The position numbers were made by a program, and so were the translations under genes. A stretch of 64,000 nt of DNA from Thalassospira profundimaris (GTDB lineage Bacteria > Pseudomonadota > Alphaproteobacteria > Rhodospirillales > Thalassospiraceae), in the NCBI RefSeq assembly GCF_003326755.1, contig NZ_JPWH01000012.1, positions 1 through 64,000 of the forward strand. Reading direction: 5' to 3'. Within the stretch, counting starts at the first letter, position 1, and every line of letters begins with the position of its first letter. The notes beneath the pieces were generated by a model that worked only from the letters and a program-made list of their open reading frames with translations, was not told the origin of the DNA and did no database searches. Below are positions 15,001-25,834 of the stretch, piece after piece.

Positions 15001-18000
15001 TTGCCAGCCTGAAGGATGCGGGCCTGAGCGACGATGTTTTTGACGGTGGCGCGGGCATTGATACCCTGATGGGCACATCGGGCAAGGATGCCATTATCCT
15101 TGATAATGATCACAGCACAGGCAGCACGGGTACCCCGGGCATAGTTGATGTTGAAGTTATCAATACCGGTGCGGGTGACGACGTTGTGGATTTGACGTCA
15201 ACCAAATTTGGCTATGGCGATGTCACGGTTGATGGCGGCACGGGCAACGATACCCTTTGGACCAACCAGGGCAACGATACCATTGACGGCGGTGATGGCA
15301 ATGATGCGGTACATGCCGGGGCCGGGAACGATACCGTTTTCGGCGGGGCCGGGAATGACCGCCTTGCGGGTGGTGCAGGCGACGATAACGTTGATGGCGG
15401 CCTTGGCAATGACAGCCTTGCCGGTGGTGACGGCAACGACATTCTGATCGGCGGTGCGGGCGATGACACCCTGGAAGGCGGGGCTGGCAATGACAGCCTG
15501 TCGGGTGGCGATGGCCTTGATATTATTGCCGATGGCGCGGGCAACGACGTTGTTTCGGGTGGTGCTGGCAATGACACGCTGGTCGCCGGTGCCGGGGATG
15601 ATGTGCTGTCGGGTGATGGCGGGTTTGATACCCTGGATATGTCCCAGGCGCAGTCTGGCGCCGTGGTCAACCTTGCCGATGGGACTGCGTCCTCGAACGA
15701 GACCGGTAATGATACCCTAAGCGGGATTGAGAATGTTACCGGCGGGGCCGGGCGTGACTTCCTGACCGGGAATAATGATGGCAACCGCCTGGATGGCGGG
15801 GCCGGACATGACGTGATTACCGGCGGGGCCGGGGCTGACCATTTGATCGGCGGCAGCGGCAGTGACGTGCTTGATGGTGCGGCGGGCAATGACAGCATTG
15901 ATGCCGGAACCGGGGATGACTGGGTTTATGCCGGTGCCGGTGACGATATTCTCAATGGCGATGCCGGAACCGATACCCTGGATATGAGCCGCGCCATCGG
16001 CCCGGTCAGTGTGGACCTTGCCGCGGGCAAGGCCAGCAGCGGATCGACCGGGAATGATACGGTTTCGGGCTTTGAAAATGTGGTTGGTGGTGCCGGGAAT
16101 GATACGCTTCTGGGCGGTGCCGGTGCCAATTCCCTGTTTGGCGGTGCGGGAGATGACCTGCTCGATGGCGGATTGGGCAATGATACCCTGACCGGTGGGG
16201 ACGGAAACGATACCTTCCGCTTTGCCGATGGCACCGATCATGACGTTGTTACCGACTTCACGCCGGGCGAAGATACCATTTCCCTGCCTGACAGTGGCTA
16301 TGTCAGTTGGACGCAATTGCGCGAACAGATGGCCGATGACGGGCATGGCAATACCATCATCAACCTGCCTGCGGGTGGCACCATCCTGTTGCAGGGTGTT
16401 GCGCTTGGCAGCCTGGGGGCGGATGATTTTGTCAATATCGCGGATGGGGCAACGGACTATGACGATACCCTTGTCGGTGGCGAGGGTGATGATGAAATTG
16501 ACGGACTGAACGGTAACGACACCCTTTCGGGCGGTGGCGGCGATGATACGCTGTCTGGTGATGCCGGGAATGATACGCTTTCGGGCGGGGCCGGGGATGA
16601 CACGCTTGATGGCGGTGACGGCAATGACAGCCTGTCGGGTGATGCCGGAGATGATACCCTTGCCGGTGGGGCCGGTGATGACAGCCTGGCGGGCGGCAGC
16701 GGTGACGATACCGTAAGCGGGGGCGATGGCAACGATACCCTGGGTGGCGGGGCCGGTACCGACCATGTTGATGGCGGTGCGGGCGATGACGTTTTGCAGT
16801 TTAATGGCGATGACCAGGCTGCATCGGGCACGACGACCGAAAACCAGGGCAGCCCGGGTGTCGCTGGCACGGGTGATCTGGCCGATATTGGCAACCACGC
16901 GATTACGGCTGACAGCTTTGTCGGCGGAGAGGGTAACGATACCCTGCAGCTTTCGGGCGGGAATGATGCGCTGGTGTTAGATGGGGCCAAACTTGGCCTT
17001 GGTGGCGATGGTTCCACCGAAACCCGCAGCTTTGGCCTGACGGGTTCTGCCAGTGCCAGTGCGGTGCAGACGGCGTGGTCCGGTGCGGGGCTTTATGCCT
17101 ATGATTTTGGCGTGTCGGTCACGGATGAAAACGGCAAGCTGAACCTGGCCGCCGGGACCGATACCGTTACCTATGATGGAAACGGCATTGGCAATAGCGG
17201 CGGAAGCCCGGCTGGCAGCCAGATCAATCATGATGGACAGAGCGGACAAAGCGAAAGCATCGTTGTTGACCTGGGGGTCGATTCCGTTCGTGCCACCGTG
17301 CAGGTTTCCAACATGATGCGGTCGGAACATGGCGGCGAAACCGGTAGCTGGCAGGCCTTTGATGCCGATGGCAACCTTGTTGCCAGTGGTGATTTGAATG
17401 GCGATACCGTCACTTACACCAGTGGCGATGTGGGTACGGCGGAAATCTCGGTGCTGGATGGCAGTGGTCATCCCATTGCCTTCCGTTACCTTTCCTTTGC
17501 CGCCGAACCCTATGCCGATGGCAGCCAGGGCAGCGACAGCAGCGATTATTTCGTGCGTTCCATCAGTTTTGATGCCCTGACCGAAACCCCGGCGGGCGCG
17601 CAACTTGACGGGATCGAAAATATCTATGCCGGGGATGGCAATGATGTGGTCGATCTGACCAGCGACCATCTTTCTTATGGCGATGTCATGATTGATGGGG
17701 GCAATGGCAACGATACCCTGTGGGCCAATGCCGGGAATGACAAGCTTTTGGGCGGTAATGGCAATGACAACCTTTATGGCGGTGCCGGGGATGATACGCT
17801 TGATGGCGGGTCGGGCAAGGATATGCTCGACGGGGCATCGGGCAATGATTACCTGATTGGCGGTGTCGGTGCCGATACCATGCGCGGCGGCCTGGGCGAT
17901 GATACCATCTATGGCGGCGGCGATACCGACACCGTTTTGTATGACGATGCCGTTTCCGGCGTGAATGTGGATCTGTCGGCCAATACGGCCACCGGCGGGG

Positions 18001-21000
18001 CGGGCAATGACGTCCTGCAATATGTTGAAAATGTTATCGGATCGGATTTTGACGATACGATAACGGGGAACGCATCGGCCAACATCCTTGATGGCGGGGC
18101 CGGGAACGATACCCTTGCGGGCGGGGCAGGCAATGACACCCTGATCGGTGGCGATGGCCGCGATACCGCCGATTACAGCGGATCAACCGGCAGTGTGGTT
18201 GCCAACCTTGCCACGGGCAACGCACAGATCGGGTCCGAGAGCGACCGGCTTGTTTCGATCGAGGATCTTGTTGGCTCGTCGAAAAACGACATTCTGACCG
18301 GCAATGCCGGGGACAACCGCATTGATGGTGGTGCCGGAAACGACCAGCTGACTGGCGGGGACGGTGCCGATACCCTGATCGGTGGTGCGGGAAATGATAC
18401 GCTCAAGGGCGATAACGGGGCCGACATCCTTTCGGGGGATGCAGGCAATGATACGCTGTGGGGCGGAGACGGTGCCGACAGTCTTTCGGGTGGGGCGGAT
18501 AATGACGTCCTTTCCGGCGATGCCGGCAACGACATGCTGGATGGCGGCGCAGGTGATGACCGGCTTTCCGGTGGCACTGGCGACGATACCCTGTCGGGCG
18601 GGGACGGCAATGATGTCCTGGACGGTGGCGATGGTAATGACCGGCTTGCTGGCGGCGACGGTGCCGATACCCTGAGCGGTGGTGCCGGGAATGACATTGT
18701 TGATGGCGGGGCCGGAAACGACACGCTGATTGGCAGTGAAGGGGCCGATACCCTGACGGGTGGTGATGGTATTGATACCGTCGATTACAGCCAGTCGGCC
18801 CAGGGGGTTGAGGTTTATCTGGGTGAAACCGATGGCAATGCCCAAAATCCGTGGGCGGAAAACCAGGGCATGAGTGGTGATGCCGCTGGCGATATTCTGT
18901 CGGGAATTGAACGGGTTATTGCCTCGGCCCATGATGATTACATTTATGGCAACAGCCAGGATAATGTGGTTGATCTGGGCGATGGCAATGACGTTTTCGA
19001 CAATATCGAAGCCGATGTCAGTGCCGATACCATTGATGGCGGCAATGGCAATGACACCATTTGGGTCGGTGCCGGGGACGATACCGTTTATGGCGGAGCT
19101 GGCGACGATGTTTTGTACGGTGAAAATGGCAATGACACCCTGTTTGGGGGCGATGGCCGCGATATTTTGAATGGAGGATCGGGCAAGGACGTCCTGGATG
19201 GTGGTGCGGGTGATGACACCTTTAATACCGGATCCGGGGCTGACCAGGTTGTTGTCACCAGTACCGACGGCCACAAGGTTGTGACCGATTTCAATACCAG
19301 TGAAGACAGCGTTTCGCTGGTCGGTGTGGGCATTACCGAATGGTCGGACCTGGCATCGCGCCTGTCCGAGGTAAATGGTGATCTGGTTATTGATCTGGGT
19401 GAAAACGGGTCCCTGACCCTGCGCGGTGTGCAGCTGCGCGATGTAACGGCGGATACCTTCGCCGATGTTGACGGCTTTATCAGTGCAACACCGTATGATG
19501 ACGTTCTGTCCGGGACCTCGGCGGGCGATTATATTGATGCGCTGGCCGGGAATGACGTTGTCGAAGGCGGTGCCGGTGATGACACCCTGATTGGCAATGA
19601 CGGCAATGACCAGATTTCCGGCGGTTCGGGCGATGACACCATTTATGGTGGCAATCAGGACGACGTGCTTGATGGCGGTTCGGGTGATGACTGGATCGAC
19701 GGTGAAGATGGCGAAGATGTTATTTCCGGCGGTGATGGCAATGACACGCTGTTTGGTGGTGCCGGGGACGATATTATCGATGGTGAAGGTGGCCAGGATT
19801 ATATCGACGGCAAGGATGGTGATGATCATCTGATTGGCGGGGCCGCGAATGACACCATTCTGGGCTCGGGCGGCAATGACCGGGTCGAGGCAGGCGATGG
19901 CGACGATGTGGCCGCGGGCGGTGACAATGACGATGTGATCTTTGGCGGGGCCGGTAACGATACCCTGTCGGGGGATAATGGCAACGACACCCTTGCTGGC
20001 GGAACCGGAGATGACATTGTTTCTGGCGGTGACGGCAATGATACGCTGTCGGGGGATGCCGGAAATGACACCCTGCTGGGCAATGAAGGCAATGATACGC
20101 TCGATGGTGGTGCCGGCAATGATACCCTGACCGGCGGGGCGGGCAACGATACCTTTATTGTCAGTGATAATGCGGGCAACAAGGTTGTGACCGACTTTAC
20201 CATTGGCGCGGATAAAATCTCGCTGGCGGCGATGGGCATTACCGAATGGCATGATCTTGCCGGTCATATGTCGCAGGTGGGCAATGACGTGGTGATCGAC
20301 CTGAATGGCGAGGGCACCTTAACCCTTCAGGGGCTGAACCTTGGCGACCTGTCAGCCGACGACTTTGACGGTGTAACCGGCAGCACCGGACCGACCGAAT
20401 ATCGCGATGTGCTGTATGGCACCAGCAACAATGATTCCATTGCCGCCCTGGCCGGCGACGATACCGTTTATGGCCTGGGCGGGCAGGATACCCTGCGCGG
20501 TATGGATGGCAATGACCTGCTCTATGGTGATGACGGCGATGACCGCCTGTATGGCGATCAGGGCAATGATCACCTTGAAGGAGGCAGCGGCCAGGACCGC
20601 CTGTATGGCGGCGATGGTAACGACGTGATGCTGGGCAATGACGGTGATGACAGCCTGTTGGGCGGCACCGGGGATGACACCCTTGAAGGCGGCCAGGGCC
20701 AGGATCGCCTGTTTGGCGAGGATGGTAACGACACCATCCTGGGCGGTTCCGGTGATGATTCCATCAAGGGCGGTACCGGTCATGACCTGCTGGATGGTGG
20801 CGACAATAATGACCGCCTCTGGGGTGAAGATGGCGATGATACCCTTTATGGTCGGGCCGGTGATGACAGCCTGATGGGCGATAATGGCAACGACGTCCTT
20901 GATGGTGGCGATGGCAATGACCGCCTGTGGGGCGGCAATGGCGACGATACCCTGACGGGCGGGGCCGGAGATGACCGTCTTGATGGCGGATGGGGCCGGG

Positions 21001-22556
21001 ATACGGCAAGCTATGCCAATTCCAGTGCTGCCGTTGCGGCAGATTTGTCGGTTCACACGGCCAATGGCGGCGCTGGTCAGGACTTCCTGAGCTCGATCGA
21101 AGATCTGATCGGGTCCAATTTCTCTGACGCGCTGTTTGGCGATGACGGGGCGAACCTGCTTTCGGGCCTGAATGGCGATGATTTGCTGTCGGGCGCTGGC
21201 GGCAATGATGACCTTCTGGGCGGTGCCGGGAATGATACCCTGTGGGGTGGGTCGGGCGATGACCATCTGTTTGGTGGTGATGGCCGCGACACCTTGTGGG
21301 GCGGCAGCGGCCAGGACCAGCTTGATGCGGGTGCCGGTGATGACGTGCTGCAATATCATGATGATGCGGTTTGGAGTCACGGCAAAGTCGTGCGTGACAT
21401 GGGCGACCCCAATGCAGCGGGCAGCAACCACCAGGTCAATCTGGCGGGCTATCATCAGTCCAACGATATTTTCGAGGGCGGTGAAGGCCACGACACGCTG
21501 GTGATGTCGTCGGGCAATGATGCGCTGATCCTGCATGATGACATGTCGGCACCGGGAACATCGCCGCGTATTTCCGGCATCGAGGTAATCAATGCCGGGA
21601 ATGGCAACGACATTGTTGATCTGACCAGTGCGACCAACAGTTATGGCGATGTCACCATTGATGGTGGCACGGGCGATGACATTTTGTGGTCCAATGCCGG
21701 TAATGACGTGCTGATTGGCGGGGAAGGCAATGATACCCTGCATGGCGGCAGTGGCAATGACCAGCTTTCGGGTGGGGCCGGGCAGGATTTGCTTGACGGT
21801 GGCGCTGGCGATGATGTGTTGCAATATAATGCCGATGGTCAGTGGAACAGCCGGTGGTATGCCCATAATGACGGGGCGCCGGGCGATGACGACCACAGTC
21901 ACGATGGCGGCTGGTGGAGCCATTTCTTCGATCAGGATAATGGGGGCGACAGCGGCACTGGCGACAAAATCAATCTTGAAGGGTACAACCAGTCCAATGA
22001 CATCTTTGAAGGTGGCAGCGGGCACGATACCCTGCAAATGACCGATGGTAACGATGTCCTGTTCCTTGACGATACAACAAGTGACCCGGGTATTTCGCCG
22101 CGCATTTCCGGGATCGAGGTGATTGATGCCGGTGATGGCGACGACATTGTTGATCTGACCAGCCAGAACGAAAGTTATGGCGATGTAACGATCAATGGTG
22201 GCAATGGCAATGACGTGATCTGGTCCAATGCCGGTGATGATGTGTTAAGCGGTGGTGCTGGGAATGATACGCTCTATGGCGGCCTTGGCGATGATACGCT
22301 AAGTGGCGGTAGTGGCTGGGACCAGTTTGTGGCAGGTGATGTGACCGGCCATGACGTGATTACCGATTTTACCGAAGGCGAGGACATTATTGATCTGAGT
22401 GAATGGAACTATAGCAGTTTCAGCGAGATCGAAGCCGACATGCACCTTGATGCCAGCGGCCAGAATTTGGTGATTGATCTGGGCCACGATGCCTCGATCA
22501 CGTTGATGGGCGTGGATCACACCCTGAAAGCGGATGATTTCAATTTCCACGGCTAG
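1..22556 (+). CDS. Giant RTX-repeat secreted calcium-binding protein, N-terminus outside window
   Basis: One frame is open from position 3 to a TAG at 22554-22556, giving at least 7,517 residues; the true start lies left of the window. The first ~220 residues are a Ser/Gly/Asp-rich linker. The rest is nonapeptide RTX repeats (GGxGxDxLx), which in known RTX proteins bind Ca2+ and fold as parallel beta-rolls outside the cell. Three higher-order units recur. One has the form DYS-VxVDLAxGTATG-IENVxGSxxDD. The second is a serralysin-like DFxxGxDxIDL block, seen twelve times, near 1255, 2884, 4039, 5351, 8382, 9721, 12430, 14357, 16209, 19246, 20150 and 22319. The third is a long module seen six times (10929, 12911, 14915, 16794, 21345, 21816). 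The C-terminus ends on a serralysin-like block, as expected for a type I secretion substrate. No enzymatic domain is visible. Adhesin or surface/biofilm role is inference; no ABC exporter, MFP or TolC gene is in the window. Confidence 0.93.
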   Translation, partial: GDASSGDGDGAASGESGSDATSGSSGEDTTGAGTSGDEAGSGDDASGDTGGTETGSGSSDNSSSDNNSAGSDSGSTDGSGYTSGSGGDASSGDGEGTASGKSGSDATSGSSGEDTTGAGTSGGETGSGDDASGDAGGSDTGSGSSDNSGSDNKGAGSDSGSTDGSGDTSGSGGDETSDTESGDAGTGQDTGGDTPSEEGSDGPDGSTKSDNEPTSGRDVVHGSTGADTLAGAGGDDTLQGGDGDDVLDGGDGNDILQGGDGNDTAAGGSGDDVLQGGNGDDSLDGGAGNDIVQGGAGNDSLIGGTGNDVVQGGAGDDYLRGGLGDDQLQGGEGTDTADYSDAVSGVRVDLAHETAIGGAGNDIVQMVENVQGSAFDDHLTGDDGNNVLSGGEGIDTLTGGAGDDTLTGGAGVDDIQLTEGFGNDTVTDFEVGADIIDLSRLAVPDFATLQGMMQDDGNGNTVIDFGDDGTLTLQNVESSSLNQDSFRGFGRIFADEADDTVAGTGGDDAIYGFEGDDTLHGGEGNDVLSGGDGDDTLSGGVGDDTLRGEEGTDTVDYSDASGSVQVDLAAGTATGAAGNDVLDRIENVIGSDFDDTLSGDDGVNQLQGGAGDDVITGAGGDDVLDGGAGNDTFFGESGNDTYMGGSGRDTLDLSARDAAQNVDLKNGTATDSGTGEVDRLSGIENIITGNGNDIVAGDGADNVIQTGAGDDVLSGGGGNDVLDGGEGLDTVSYAGDGAVNVDLAAGQADLASGHQTLSNIENVTGSNGDDIIAGNEGDNVLTGGAGNDTLIGAGGDDTLRGGTGTDTVDYSASTADLAINLANGTATGEGNDTLSGIENVIAGSGDDIIHGDGGANTIDAGAGNDTVFGSAGSDVLEGGSGRDTLSFDDVDGVSLNIGDGTATVGDSVTRFSGFEEYEGSAGADTLTGGDGSDTIRAGAGNDTLDGGAGDDVLSGGAGSDTFVVSAESGNDRITDFDPSQDVLDLQGVDGLELFSDVAPMIGENADGFATITVGDSVITLENVSPDDLTYRNFAGIRSLEGTPDADILNGTDRSDVIDGLASDDTINGFAGNDSLIGGDGNDTISGGDGNDVIDGGAGTDRISGDAGNDTISAGDGNDNVSGGEGNDIINGGAGNDSLSGDDGADTIAAGDGDDVISGGAGDDIIDGGDGTDTATYRNAAGGVNASLADGTATGADGNDSLSNIENLEGSRFDDILSGDAGDNTLTGDSGNDTLHGGAGDDVLRGGTGSDTADYSDADGAVNVDLAAGTATGAAGNDTISGIENVTAGNGDDILQGNDQANILSGGAGNDTLSGAEGADTLTGGAGADTLAGGVGNDVLTGGSGADQFVFGPDEGNDTITDFNPAEDMIDLSGFALPNWEALRLAIGSNEAGDAVIRLNGQELTLTGVSPDALSAANFNDIASLGATENADALTGTDFAEMIDGLAGDDVISGGGGDDVILGGAGNDTLEGGAGNDSLDGGAGQDMVDYASGRGVTVNLADGTATQQGGETDTLTSIEDVNGSSLADTIIGNDADNTLLGNAGNDSLSGGAGNDMLAGGDGADRLDGGTGNDTLEGGAGNDTLSGGAGDDSLSGGAGDDLLRGGAGNDSIDGGAGNDTVTFDDATGGVNADLVSGQATGSDGTDHLSNIENLTGSDFDDVLAGDDQNNILSGGAGNDVLEGRAGDDTLSGGQGDDTISGGAGNDTVSYENAGNDGVTVDLAAGTASGADGNDTLSGIENITGSDGSDVLTGDDGMNVISAGAGDDTLRGGAGDDTLSGGAGADLYKVAANDGHDVVTDFNVATDRIDVGELDIDTYGRLRENMTVDGDGNLVIDLGDGTSMTLQGVGLDDISATNFVGIHDISGTSGDDILIGTSGNDTMSGLEGNDTLIGLDGDDFMLGGDGNDQLTGGAGTDFIDGGAGIDTAHYDDANGNVTVDLAQGTASGAEGSDTLTGIENVVAGDGNDILRGDGGSNILDGGAGDDTLAGAGGDDTLFGGSGKDMADYRAAGGSVNVDLQNMTATGADGNDTLVNIEDISGSQFNDILAGSTVDNVISANNGDDTIIGSEGNDTLRGGSGTDTVAYGNASGAMTINLAQGTATGMGTDSLESIENASGSRFNDTITGDNQANILSGLEGNDTLSGGAGNDTLLGGAGNDMLDGGAGSDVIDGGDGIDTVSYAGEQGNGVVADLARGTGVTASGTDSLSNIENLVGSAGNDILGGNDATNTLSGGAGNDTLLGSAGDDVLQGGAGDDTVDYGNVGSGVNVDLAGGTATGDFGNQTLDSIENVTGSAFDDQLSGTSAANIMRGGAGNDTINALGGNDTVFGGEGNDIIDAGAGNDIVSGGAGDDILEGGAGTDTLDYGAANGAVNVDLAAGTASGADGNDVVSGFENVTGSGFDDVLAGNAANNLLSGGDGNDTLTGGAGNDILDGGAGDDRFLGEAGDDSYIGGQGHDVLDYSDATGGLDINLDTSTASGGDIGQDHFSGIEEVIGSDHADTFTGSANADTLHAGAGNDTLSGGAGNDVLFGDAGDDFLRGGAGADTLDGGDGIDTVSYDTATAGVKADLSTGQVSGGDTDRLINVENIDGSAFDDELSGDSGNNVLSGGAGNDILSGGAGNDVLLGGAGNDTLSGGAGTDTLDGGSGVDTLDTSAQGGDQVVDLTAGTVTIGGETDSITNIENITTGDGNDIITGDAGANVIMAGAGDDTIDGGAGIDTASYRNVGGSVTVDMSAGTVSGGDAGLDRLDNIEIVEGTDNADSFLGSSGSDTFIGGAGDDWFDAGTGDDRLTLGAGNDTVVFNPGDGNDTITDFQVGGDVIDLTAFNIGGFDALKSMFGTDANGNLTISLNGRDSITLLNVNPDSLSVDNFKGVDVQLGTDEVDTLTGTDGSDVINALDGDDTVSAGQGDDRVIGGGGNDTLDGGAGNDTLAGGAGDDDLQGGDGIDTADYANESKGISASLQDNTVTGGDGNDTLKGIENITGTVFDDSLQGDAGDNVLSGLSGDDVLEGGEGNDTLLGGDGSDTVDFSAASQGVHADLNAGTATGQGSDTLGSIENVIGSDFNDVIVGSSADNTIMAGGGNDAITTGDGNDVIDAGSGADDINAGDGNDTIAGGAGDDAINAGAGNDTLRGGDGDDVLQGNDGQDWIYGDAGDDILDGGEGDHDTADYSELDGPVVVDLKNQYATGAGGNDIVRNIEHVIGTDYADTLIGSDGVTTLDGGSGDDTLIGGASDDVIITGDGNDMVVVKPGGGSDNVVDFDPEHDKIDLSAYGIETYEDLSERMFTDASGNVVISLSPDETLTLEGVDINDLGPGNFYGYVTIEGTEFDDVLNGSQLDDEINALAGDDIIDGKNGDDVINAGAGDDTLIGGAGDDTLRGGEGNDTADYSAEKDPVTVDLGAGTASGAAGNDVLDSIENATGGAGNDILVGDENVNILDGGAGDDTVLGAGGDDTLIGGLGNDTVSYEDANGGVTVDLAAGTAGGAAGNDTLSGFENVEGSDFDDTITGNDQDNVISGGAGDDTLSGGAGNDTILGGAGNDTLQAGSGDDTLTGGDGLDIADYSDHSTPVVADLADGTANTADGNDTLTDIEGLTGGAGDDTLAGSNGDNVLTGGAGDDSLFGRDGADTLAGGLGADLIDAGAGDDVLKFEGDSVADAGDSTDNVGSPTHAGTGEIADISGKNLSADSFIGGEGNDTLVAGDGDDAIILDRDHANGGADQPSIVDIENIQAGDGNDVVDLTSEKFSYGDVTIDGGAGDDVLWANDGDDVISGGTGNDTIRGGAGDDSIDGGEGNDTLAGDAGNDTLHGGAGDDSLSGGAGADTLSGDDGNDMLDGGDGDDLLRGGDGIDTLSGGAGDDSLSGGADADTLSGDGGNDQLEGGDGNDVLLGGDGADTLIGGAGDDSLFGGADADTLLGGEGNDQLDGGNGNDVIDGGAGNDVIRAGAGDDVLSGGEGRDTLDMGDAHGAQIDLAAGTASSDATGTDSIDGFEDVIATDGDDTITGSDDANSIDAGAGNDTISAGAGDDHVMAGSGDDVVAIDAGDDTLEGGDGIDTLDLSNAQGGVTVDLAAGTANGDQTGSDQISGFENVTGSAGADQISGDAGVNTLDGGAGDDILSAGAGDDRLLGGDGNDVLDGEAGNDVLTGGAGKDTFVFGDGTDHDIVTDFTPGEDVISLPDSNITTWTELQPLLGSNDAGDAVITLPQGGTVTLQGVPLDQLGPDQFEGVQNSGTPGDDTLTGTDGDDDFDTLGGNDTVAAGGGNDTVAGGAGDDTLDGGTGDDVLDGGDDADTLSGGAGTDTLSGGNGDDVLQFGADHVGQAGDQTDHAGSPGQPGTGAVADLEGKGLSDDSLDGGAGHDTLLGTSGDDAIILDQDHANGTADPSIRDVEVIDAGDGNDVVDLTSGQYAYGDVTLDGGAGNDTLWGNAGNDTLLGGTGDDALNGGAGNDVVDGDEGNDTLVASAGNDTLAGGAGTDTLDMAAANGATVDLASGSASSAATGTDQISGIENVSGSDGNDTLTGDAGTNSLAGLAGDDVIDGGAGNDVIDAGSGNDTVMAGAGDDTLAGGEGSDTLDMSGAGQASVNLGAGIAIGDHTGSDAISGFENVIGASGDDSIAGSDGDNIIDAADGNDHVLGGAGNDTLLGAAGDDTLEGGTGNDSLDGGDGNDSLLGGAGDDTLSGGDGNDMLDGGDGNDSLNGDAGDDTLSGGAGNDVLDGGAGHDVLSGGDGADTLNGGAGDDVLDGGVGNDLLSGGDGADTLTGGAGDDSLLGGAGNDVIEAGAGNDVIDGGAGADKLVFTDGTDHDVVNGFSVGEDVISLPDLNVSSWTSLQPYLGENADGDAVITLPQGGTVTLTGVALADLNADAFDGVENTATEGDDTLGGGSGDDTIDAGSGDDTLSGGDGNDTLGGDAGDDTLDGGAGDDSLDGGDGSDTLDGGSGDDTLDGGSGDDTVAGGDGNDTLGGGDGRDTIAGGDGDDVLKFEHDHTGTTADSTNNVGSPGVAGTGEVASLKDAGLSDDVFDGGAGIDTLMGTSGKDAIILDNDHSTGSTGTPGIVDVEVINTGAGDDVVDLTSTKFGYGDVTVDGGTGNDTLWTNQGNDTIDGGDGNDAVHAGAGNDTVFGGAGNDRLAGGAGDDNVDGGLGNDSLAGGDGNDILIGGAGDDTLEGGAGNDSLSGGDGLDIIADGAGNDVVSGGAGNDTLVAGAGDDVLSGDGGFDTLDMSQAQSGAVVNLADGTASSNETGNDTLSGIENVTGGAGRDFLTGNNDGNRLDGGAGHDVITGGAGADHLIGGSGSDVLDGAAGNDSIDAGTGDDWVYAGAGDDILNGDAGTDTLDMSRAIGPVSVDLAAGKASSGSTGNDTVSGFENVVGGAGNDTLLGGAGANSLFGGAGDDLLDGGLGNDTLTGGDGNDTFRFADGTDHDVVTDFTPGEDTISLPDSGYVSWTQLREQMADDGHGNTIINLPAGGTILLQGVALGSLGADDFVNIADGATDYDDTLVGGEGDDEIDGLNGNDTLSGGGGDDTLSGDAGNDTLSGGAGDDTLDGGDGNDSLSGDAGDDTLAGGAGDDSLAGGSGDDTVSGGDGNDTLGGGAGTDHVDGGAGDDVLQFNGDDQAASGTTTENQGSPGVAGTGDLADIGNHAITADSFVGGEGNDTLQLSGGNDALVLDGAKLGLGGDGSTETRSFGLTGSASASAVQTAWSGAGLYAYDFGVSVTDENGKLNLAAGTDTVTYDGNGIGNSGGSPAGSQINHDGQSGQSESIVVDLGVDSVRATVQVSNMMRSEHGGETGSWQAFDADGNLVASGDLNGDTVTYTSGDVGTAEISVLDGSGHPIAFRYLSFAAEPYADGSQGSDSSDYFVRSISFDALTETPAGAQLDGIENIYAGDGNDVVDLTSDHLSYGDVMIDGGNGNDTLWANAGNDKLLGGNGNDNLYGGAGDDTLDGGSGKDMLDGASGNDYLIGGVGADTMRGGLGDDTIYGGGDTDTVLYDDAVSGVNVDLSANTATGGAGNDVLQYVENVIGSDFDDTITGNASANILDGGAGNDTLAGGAGNDTLIGGDGRDTADYSGSTGSVVANLATGNAQIGSESDRLVSIEDLVGSSKNDILTGNAGDNRIDGGAGNDQLTGGDGADTLIGGAGNDTLKGDNGADILSGDAGNDTLWGGDGADSLSGGADNDVLSGDAGNDMLDGGAGDDRLSGGTGDDTLSGGDGNDVLDGGDGNDRLAGGDGADTLSGGAGNDIVDGGAGNDTLIGSEGADTLTGGDGIDTVDYSQSAQGVEVYLGETDGNAQNPWAENQGMSGDAAGDILSGIERVIASAHDDYIYGNSQDNVVDLGDGNDVFDNIEADVSADTIDGGNGNDTIWVGAGDDTVYGGAGDDVLYGENGNDTLFGGDGRDILNGGSGKDVLDGGAGDDTFNTGSGADQVVVTSTDGHKVVTDFNTSEDSVSLVGVGITEWSDLASRLSEVNGDLVIDLGENGSLTLRGVQLRDVTADTFADVDGFISATPYDDVLSGTSAGDYIDALAGNDVVEGGAGDDTLIGNDGNDQISGGSGDDTIYGGNQDDVLDGGSGDDWIDGEDGEDVISGGDGNDTLFGGAGDDIIDGEGGQDYIDGKDGDDHLIGGAANDTILGSGGNDRVEAGDGDDVAAGGDNDDVIFGGAGNDTLSGDNGNDTLAGGTGDDIVSGGDGNDTLSGDAGNDTLLGNEGNDTLDGGAGNDTLTGGAGNDTFIVSDNAGNKVVTDFTIGADKISLAAMGITEWHDLAGHMSQVGNDVVIDLNGEGTLTLQGLNLGDLSADDFDGVTGSTGPTEYRDVLYGTSNNDSIAALAGDDTVYGLGGQDTLRGMDGNDLLYGDDGDDRLYGDQGNDHLEGGSGQDRLYGGDGNDVMLGNDGDDSLLGGTGDDTLEGGQGQDRLFGEDGNDTILGGSGDDSIKGGTGHDLLDGGDNNDRLWGEDGDDTLYGRAGDDSLMGDNGNDVLDGGDGNDRLWGGNGDDTLTGGAGDDRLDGGWGRDTASYANSSAAVAADLSVHTANGGAGQDFLSSIEDLIGSNFSDALFGDDGANLLSGLNGDDLLSGAGGNDDLLGGAGNDTLWGGSGDDHLFGGDGRDTLWGGSGQDQLDAGAGDDVLQYHDDAVWSHGKVVRDMGDPNAAGSNHQVNLAGYHQSNDIFEGGEGHDTLVMSSGNDALILHDDMSAPGTSPRISGIEVINAGNGNDIVDLTSATNSYGDVTIDGGTGDDILWSNAGNDVLIGGEGNDTLHGGSGNDQLSGGAGQDLLDGGAGDDVLQYNADGQWNSRWYAHNDGAPGDDDHSHDGGWWSHFFDQDNGGDSGTGDKINLEGYNQSNDIFEGGSGHDTLQMTDGNDVLFLDDTTSDPGISPRISGIEVIDAGDGDDIVDLTSQNESYGDVTINGGNGNDVIWSNAGDDVLSGGAGNDTLYGGLGDDTLSGGSGWDQFVAGDVTGHDVITDFTEGEDIIDLSEWNYSSFSEIEADMHLDASGQNLVIDLGHDASITLMGVDHTLKADDFNFHG
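3..518 (+). repeat. Two tandem 258-bp copies encoding an acidic Ser/Gly/Asp linker
   Basis: The segment starting GGTGATGCGTCGTCTGGCGA at position 3 recurs at 261, and a shortened start of a third unit (GGTGATGAAACG) appears at 519, so the period is exactly 258 bp or 86 codons. The copies differ by scattered substitutions and no indels. The encoded text is almost entirely G, S, D, T, A, E and N, a flexible acidic linker. More copies may lie left of the window. Confidence 0.9.
16985..17600 (+). other. Non-RTX insert of about 205 residues inside the RTX protein
   Basis: This stretch of the RTX frame lacks GGxGxD repeats and reads like a folded beta-rich domain (for example [42 protein letters not shown]). 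It sits inside the fourth copy of the six-copy module, between the segment equivalent to DDAIILD and the segment equivalent to [15 protein letters not shown]; the other copies have only about 12-20 residues there. The short repeat-like phrases continue normally on both sides in frame, so it is an inserted domain and not a frameshift. I do not recognise the family; a carbohydrate-binding-like jelly roll is possible but unproven. Confidence 0.75.
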
Positions 22557-22581
22557 CGCGGTTTACCGTCAGGCCTGAAAC

Positions 22582-22622
22582 ACGAAACCCGCAGATGTTT
22601 GGCATCTGCGGGTTTCGTTTTG
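22582..22622 (+). terminator. Rho-independent terminator of the RTX gene
   Basis: A 16-bp perfect stem (22582-22597 with 22603-22618), a 5-nt loop and a T-rich tail lie 26 bp after the RTX stop codon. Confidence 0.9.
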
Positions 22623-23062
22623 CCTTGCCTGTGATGCAGTTTGACCGGGCCAGTCTGGCCCGTGAATGCGGTCAATATTTGCTGCAACGCAAAATGGTGT
22701 TGCGGAAAAAATAATCGCCCTTTTGCGCAAATTTACAAAGCAAATGTCGCAAAGTTCCGGTTTTTCCCATGTGCGTTCTGATACGGTTTTAAAAATTGAC
22801 CACGGCGTTCTGGCCCGGCTTTGAGGAAGGCCGGTTTCTTTCGGCGCAGTCACAAGCCAGGTTTGACGGCAAGTTGCCAAATGGACTTTTGGTGGTCGAC
22901 CCGTCAGGTTTTCAGGCATCTTTCATTGTCGATGACCCCGTATTTTTCAAGCTGCCTGAAAACCTGATTTGTCAATTGCGTGCCGTGCCTGTGAAAGTGC
23001 CAGAACACTCAATAATCCAAAGCCCCGAAAATCAGGGGCATTTCAGTCGGAGGAGGAAACAG
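22623..23062. other. Intergenic region upstream of fdhA
   Basis: No credible gene is seen here; in-frame upstream extension of fdhA exists but has no start signal. It holds a 7-bp hairpin at 22646-22662 and a cluster of TTTGC/GCAAA half-sites between 22678 and 22757, including the palindrome TTTGCGCAAA at 22732-22741. The fdhA promoter should lie here but I cannot place it. Confidence 0.5.
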
Positions 23063-24253
23063 ATGAGCAATAACAGAGGTGTGGTCTATGTTGGACCCGG
23101 CAAGGTCGAGGTCCGCAACATTGACGACCCGGTGATGGCCGCCCCGGACGGGCGCAAGCTGGACCATGCTGTTATCCTGAAAGTGATTTCCACCAATATT
23201 TGCGGGTCGGACCAGCACATGGTGCGCGGGCGTACCACGGCCGAACCGGGACTTGTTCTGGGCCACGAAATTACCGGCGAGGTCATTGAAAAAGGCAGTG
23301 ACGTCGAACAGCTTGAAATTGGCGATATTGTTTCCGTGCCGTTCAATGTGGCGTGCGGGCGCTGCCGGTGCTGCAAATCGCAGGATACCGGTGTGTGCCT
23401 GACGGTGAATCCGGCGCGTGCCGGTGGGGCCTACGGGTATGTCGATATGGGCGGCTGGATCGGCGGGCAGGCCCGCTATGTGATGGTGCCCTATGCCGAT
23501 TTCAACCTGCTGAAATTCCCCGACCGGGATCAGGCGATGGCGAAAATCCGTGATTTGACCATGCTGTCCGACATTTTGCCGACCGGTTTTCATGGTGCGG
23601 TGCAGGCCGGTGTTGGCGTTGGATCCATTGTCTATGTTGCCGGTGCTGGCCCGGTGGGCCTGGCGGCGGCGGCATCGGCCCGTATTTTGGGTGCGGCGGT
23701 TGTCATGGTTGGCGACTTTAACAAGGACCGTCTGGCCCATGCGTCCAATATGGGCTTTGAGGCGGTTGACCTGTCGAAAAGCGACCGTTTGGGCGAAATG
23801 ATTGCCGAAATCACCGGCAGCCCCGAAGTGGACAGCGCCATTGACGCCGTTGGTTTTGAAGCCCGGGGTCATAGCGGCGGCGAACAGCCCGCGATTGTGC
23901 TAAACCAGATGATGGAAATCACCCGTGCGGCGGGTTCCATCGGTATTCCCGGCCTGTATGTGACGGAAGATCCCGGTGCGGTGGATGATGCGGCCAAGCA
24001 GGGCAGCCTGTCGCTGCGTTTTGGTCTGGGCTGGGCAAAGGCGCAGTCCTTCCATACCGGGCAAACCCCGGTGATCAAATATAACCGTCAACTGATGCAG
24101 GCGATTTTGCATGATCGTCTGAACATTGCCGACATCGTTAATGCCCAGATTATTTCGCTGGAAGATGCGGCACAGGGTTATGAAAGCTTTGATCAGGGGG
24201 CAGCCAAGAAATTCGTGCTTGACCCGCACGGGATGCTGGCCAAGGCAAGCTAA
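23063..24253 (+). CDS. fdhA: Glutathione-independent formaldehyde dehydrogenase (zinc, NAD+)
   Basis: This 396-residue zinc-dependent medium-chain dehydrogenase oxidises formaldehyde to formate with tightly bound NAD+ and needs no glutathione (EC 1.2.1.46). Catalytic zinc residues C47, H68 and D170 and structural zinc cysteines C98, C101, C104 and C112 all sit one residue after the Pseudomonas putida enzyme's positions. The Rossmann motif GAGPVG is at residues 194-199, and the long insert typical of this family is present. The ATG at 23063 follows a strong GGAGGA Shine-Dalgarno; the frame is open further upstream but has no start signal there. It is monocistronic, with a terminator after it. 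A role in detoxifying formaldehyde from methylated compounds is inference. Confidence 0.95.
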   Translation: MSNNRGVVYVGPGKVEVRNIDDPVMAAPDGRKLDHAVILKVISTNICGSDQHMVRGRTTAEPGLVLGHEITGEVIEKGSDVEQLEIGDIVSVPFNVACGRCRCCKSQDTGVCLTVNPARAGGAYGYVDMGGWIGGQARYVMVPYADFNLLKFPDRDQAMAKIRDLTMLSDILPTGFHGAVQAGVGVGSIVYVAGAGPVGLAAAASARILGAAVVMVGDFNKDRLAHASNMGFEAVDLSKSDRLGEMIAEITGSPEVDSAIDAVGFEARGHSGGEQPAIVLNQMMEITRAAGSIGIPGLYVTEDPGAVDDAAKQGSLSLRFGLGWAKAQSFHTGQTPVIKYNRQLMQAILHDRLNIADIVNAQIISLEDAAQGYESFDQGAAKKFVLDPHGMLAKAS

Positions 24254-24299
24254 GCCAGGCCAGGCCCGGATTTGCCGGGTTTGACCCGTTTATCGAGCG

Positions 24300-24330
24300 A
24301 AAATCCCCGTCACACTGGCGGGGATTTTCC
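24300..24330. terminator. Bidirectional terminator between fdhA and the GNAT gene
   Basis: A 10-bp stem AAAATCCCCG / CGGGGATTTT (24300-24309, 24319-24328) with T-rich flanks on both strands lies between convergent genes, so it can serve both. Confidence 0.75.
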
Positions 24331-24354
24331 TGTTTTGGGCTTAAGTCTGTGGCG

Positions 24355-24816
24355 TTAAGTCTCTCGGGGGTGGTCCCGCCGCATCCGGATCAGTTCAAAC
24401 GGGCGGCCTTCATCATCGTTGGCGCGGCGCGATATTTCGCGAAATCCCAGCTTGCGATAAAAGGGCGCGGCCAGCGGATTGGCGGCGTATACTTCAAGTT
24501 CCAGCCACGGTTTAAGCGGGCTGACATGTTCGACCAGTGACCGGCCAATATTTTTGCCATGAAAGGCCGGATCGACAAAAAGACCGCCGATAAAACAGTC
24601 TAGTAATCCGATGAAGCCAACCGGGGTTTGGCCCGATAGGGCCACATGGTTTTCCGCCTGTGGCAAATAGACATCACGTACAATGGCGCATTGGTCCAAC
24701 AACGTGCTTTCGCCCAAAAAAGCATGACCCAGACGTGATGCGGCCAGCCAGATTTCGAGCAACTGTTCGCAATCCTGCGGTTCATAGGGGCGGATGGTGA
24801 GAGCTGGCAAAGACAT
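24355..24816 (-). CDS. GNAT-family N-acetyltransferase (YjaB-like)
   Basis: A 153-residue single GNAT domain. The acetyl-CoA-binding motif appears as HGKNIGRSLV (about residues 86-95), preceded by the strand GGLFVDPAF, and the C-terminal FYRKLGFRE segment is typical of the fold. Overall order and size resemble Escherichia coli YjaB, an acetyltransferase reported to act on protein lysines, but the substrate here cannot be inferred from sequence. It starts 22 bp after the dusC stop on the same strand, so the two are probably cotranscribed. Confidence 0.8.
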   Translation of the reverse strand: MSLPALTIRPYEPQDCEQLLEIWLAASRLGHAFLGESTLLDQCAIVRDVYLPQAENHVALSGQTPVGFIGLLDCFIGGLFVDPAFHGKNIGRSLVEHVSPLKPWLELEVYAANPLAAPFYRKLGFREISRRANDDEGRPFELIRMRRDHPRET

Positions 24817-24838
24817 GGTGGCTCAATTATCGGCGATG

Positions 24839-25834
24839 TTAAGCTGCGATCAGCTTGTCATGATGCCTGTTTTCGGGTTTGTCACGGTCTTCGGTCAGTT
24901 TGGCGCGAAGGTCATGAATATCGCGAATGCGTTTGATTTCGTCAAAGCAGGTCGCGGCGGCGCTGTGACCTTTGCGCATCATCGAAACCCATTGTTTGAT
25001 GCGTCCGGCCTGGTGGTTTTCGGTGGCGCCGTCTGCGGCCAGAAGGTCGATATAGGCCAGCAGAATGCCCAAAACATCGGCCCAGCTTTGTTTGACCGGC
25101 GCTTCGCCGGTTTCAAAGGCCTTGATGCGGGCGGCAAGGTCCGGGCAGGCAATCGCCCCGCGCCCCAGCATAAAGGAGGTGCAGCCGGAAATATTACGAC
25201 AGCGGATATAATCCTCGAGGGTCCAAATTTCGCCATTGGCGGTCATGGGGATGGAAAGGACTTCGCGGATGCGGGCCAGATATTCCCAGTGTGCGGGAGG
25301 CTTGTAGCCTTCCAGTTTGGTGCGTGCATGGACGGTTAAATGCTGTGCACCGCCTTCTTCGACGGCACGGGCATTTTCCAGAAACAGGGTTTTATCGGCA
25401 TAACCCAGGCGGATTTTACCGCTGACGGGGATATGCGCGGGTACGGCGGCGCGAACCGCGCGTATAATGTTAAACAGGTTTTCCGGGCATTTTAACAGTG
25501 ATGCACCGGCTTCGCGTTTATTCACGGTTTTGGACGGACAGCCAAAATTGATGTCAATGCCCGGTGCGCCCAGTTCAACGGCAAAGGCGGCATTTTCGCC
25601 CAAAAGCTGCGGATCATGGCCCATAAGCTGGACCAGAACCGGTTGCCCGCTGGCGGTTGTGCCGCCCTGGTGCAGTTCGGGACAATACCGGTAAAAGACA
25701 TGTGCCGGGAACAGGGTTTGGGACACCCGGATAAATTCGGTCACGCATTGGTCAAAGCCGCCCACCGCACTCAGCAATTGCCGAACGCGCCAGTCCACAA
25801 GCCCTTCCATTGGTGCCAGCACCAATTGCGTCAT
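24839..25834 (-). CDS. dusC: tRNA-dihydrouridine synthase, DusC type
   Basis: A 331-residue flavoprotein that reduces uridine to dihydrouridine in tRNA with FMN and NADPH. The N-terminal LAPMEGLVD motif, the catalytic C99 in INFGCPSKTVN, the HARTK motif and the FMN-phosphate-binding LGRGA motif are visible. The GCPSKTVN wording and the length fit the DusC subfamily (U16 in E. coli) better than DusA or DusB. The ATG at 25832-25834 overlaps the stop of a possible small upstream frame as ATGA. The GNAT gene follows closely. Confidence 0.9.
   Translation of the reverse strand: MTQLVLAPMEGLVDWRVRQLLSAVGGFDQCVTEFIRVSQTLFPAHVFYRYCPELHQGGTTASGQPVLVQLMGHDPQLLGENAAFAVELGAPGIDINFGCPSKTVNKREAGASLLKCPENLFNIIRAVRAAVPAHIPVSGKIRLGYADKTLFLENARAVEEGGAQHLTVHARTKLEGYKPPAHWEYLARIREVLSIPMTANGEIWTLEDYIRCRNISGCTSFMLGRGAIACPDLAARIKAFETGEAPVKQSWADVLGILLAYIDLLAADGATENHQAGRIKQWVSMMRKGHSAAATCFDEIKRIRDIHDLRAKLTEDRDKPENRHHDKLIAA

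Noticed and set aside
700..22300. CRISPR-like or satellite direct repeats
   Set aside because: Repeats are in phase with codons, of 27-nt type and degenerate at third positions, so they are protein-level RTX repeats.
588..22550. Long open frames on the minus strand and in the +1 frame across the RTX gene, some over 800 codons
   Set aside because: They arise because the GGxGxD repeat DNA (GGC/GAT/GAC/AAT-rich) has no stop codons in several frames. They are made of Met/Ala/Arg or Ser/Pro monotony and lack start signals.
660..22556. GTG at 660 as the start of the RTX gene
   Set aside because: The frame is open to the left edge with clear linker coding repeats, and there is no Shine-Dalgarno at 660.
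22796..23062. N-terminal extension of fdhA
   Set aside because: It lacks a start signal, while ATG 23063 has a strong Shine-Dalgarno and gives correct residue numbering against the known enzyme.
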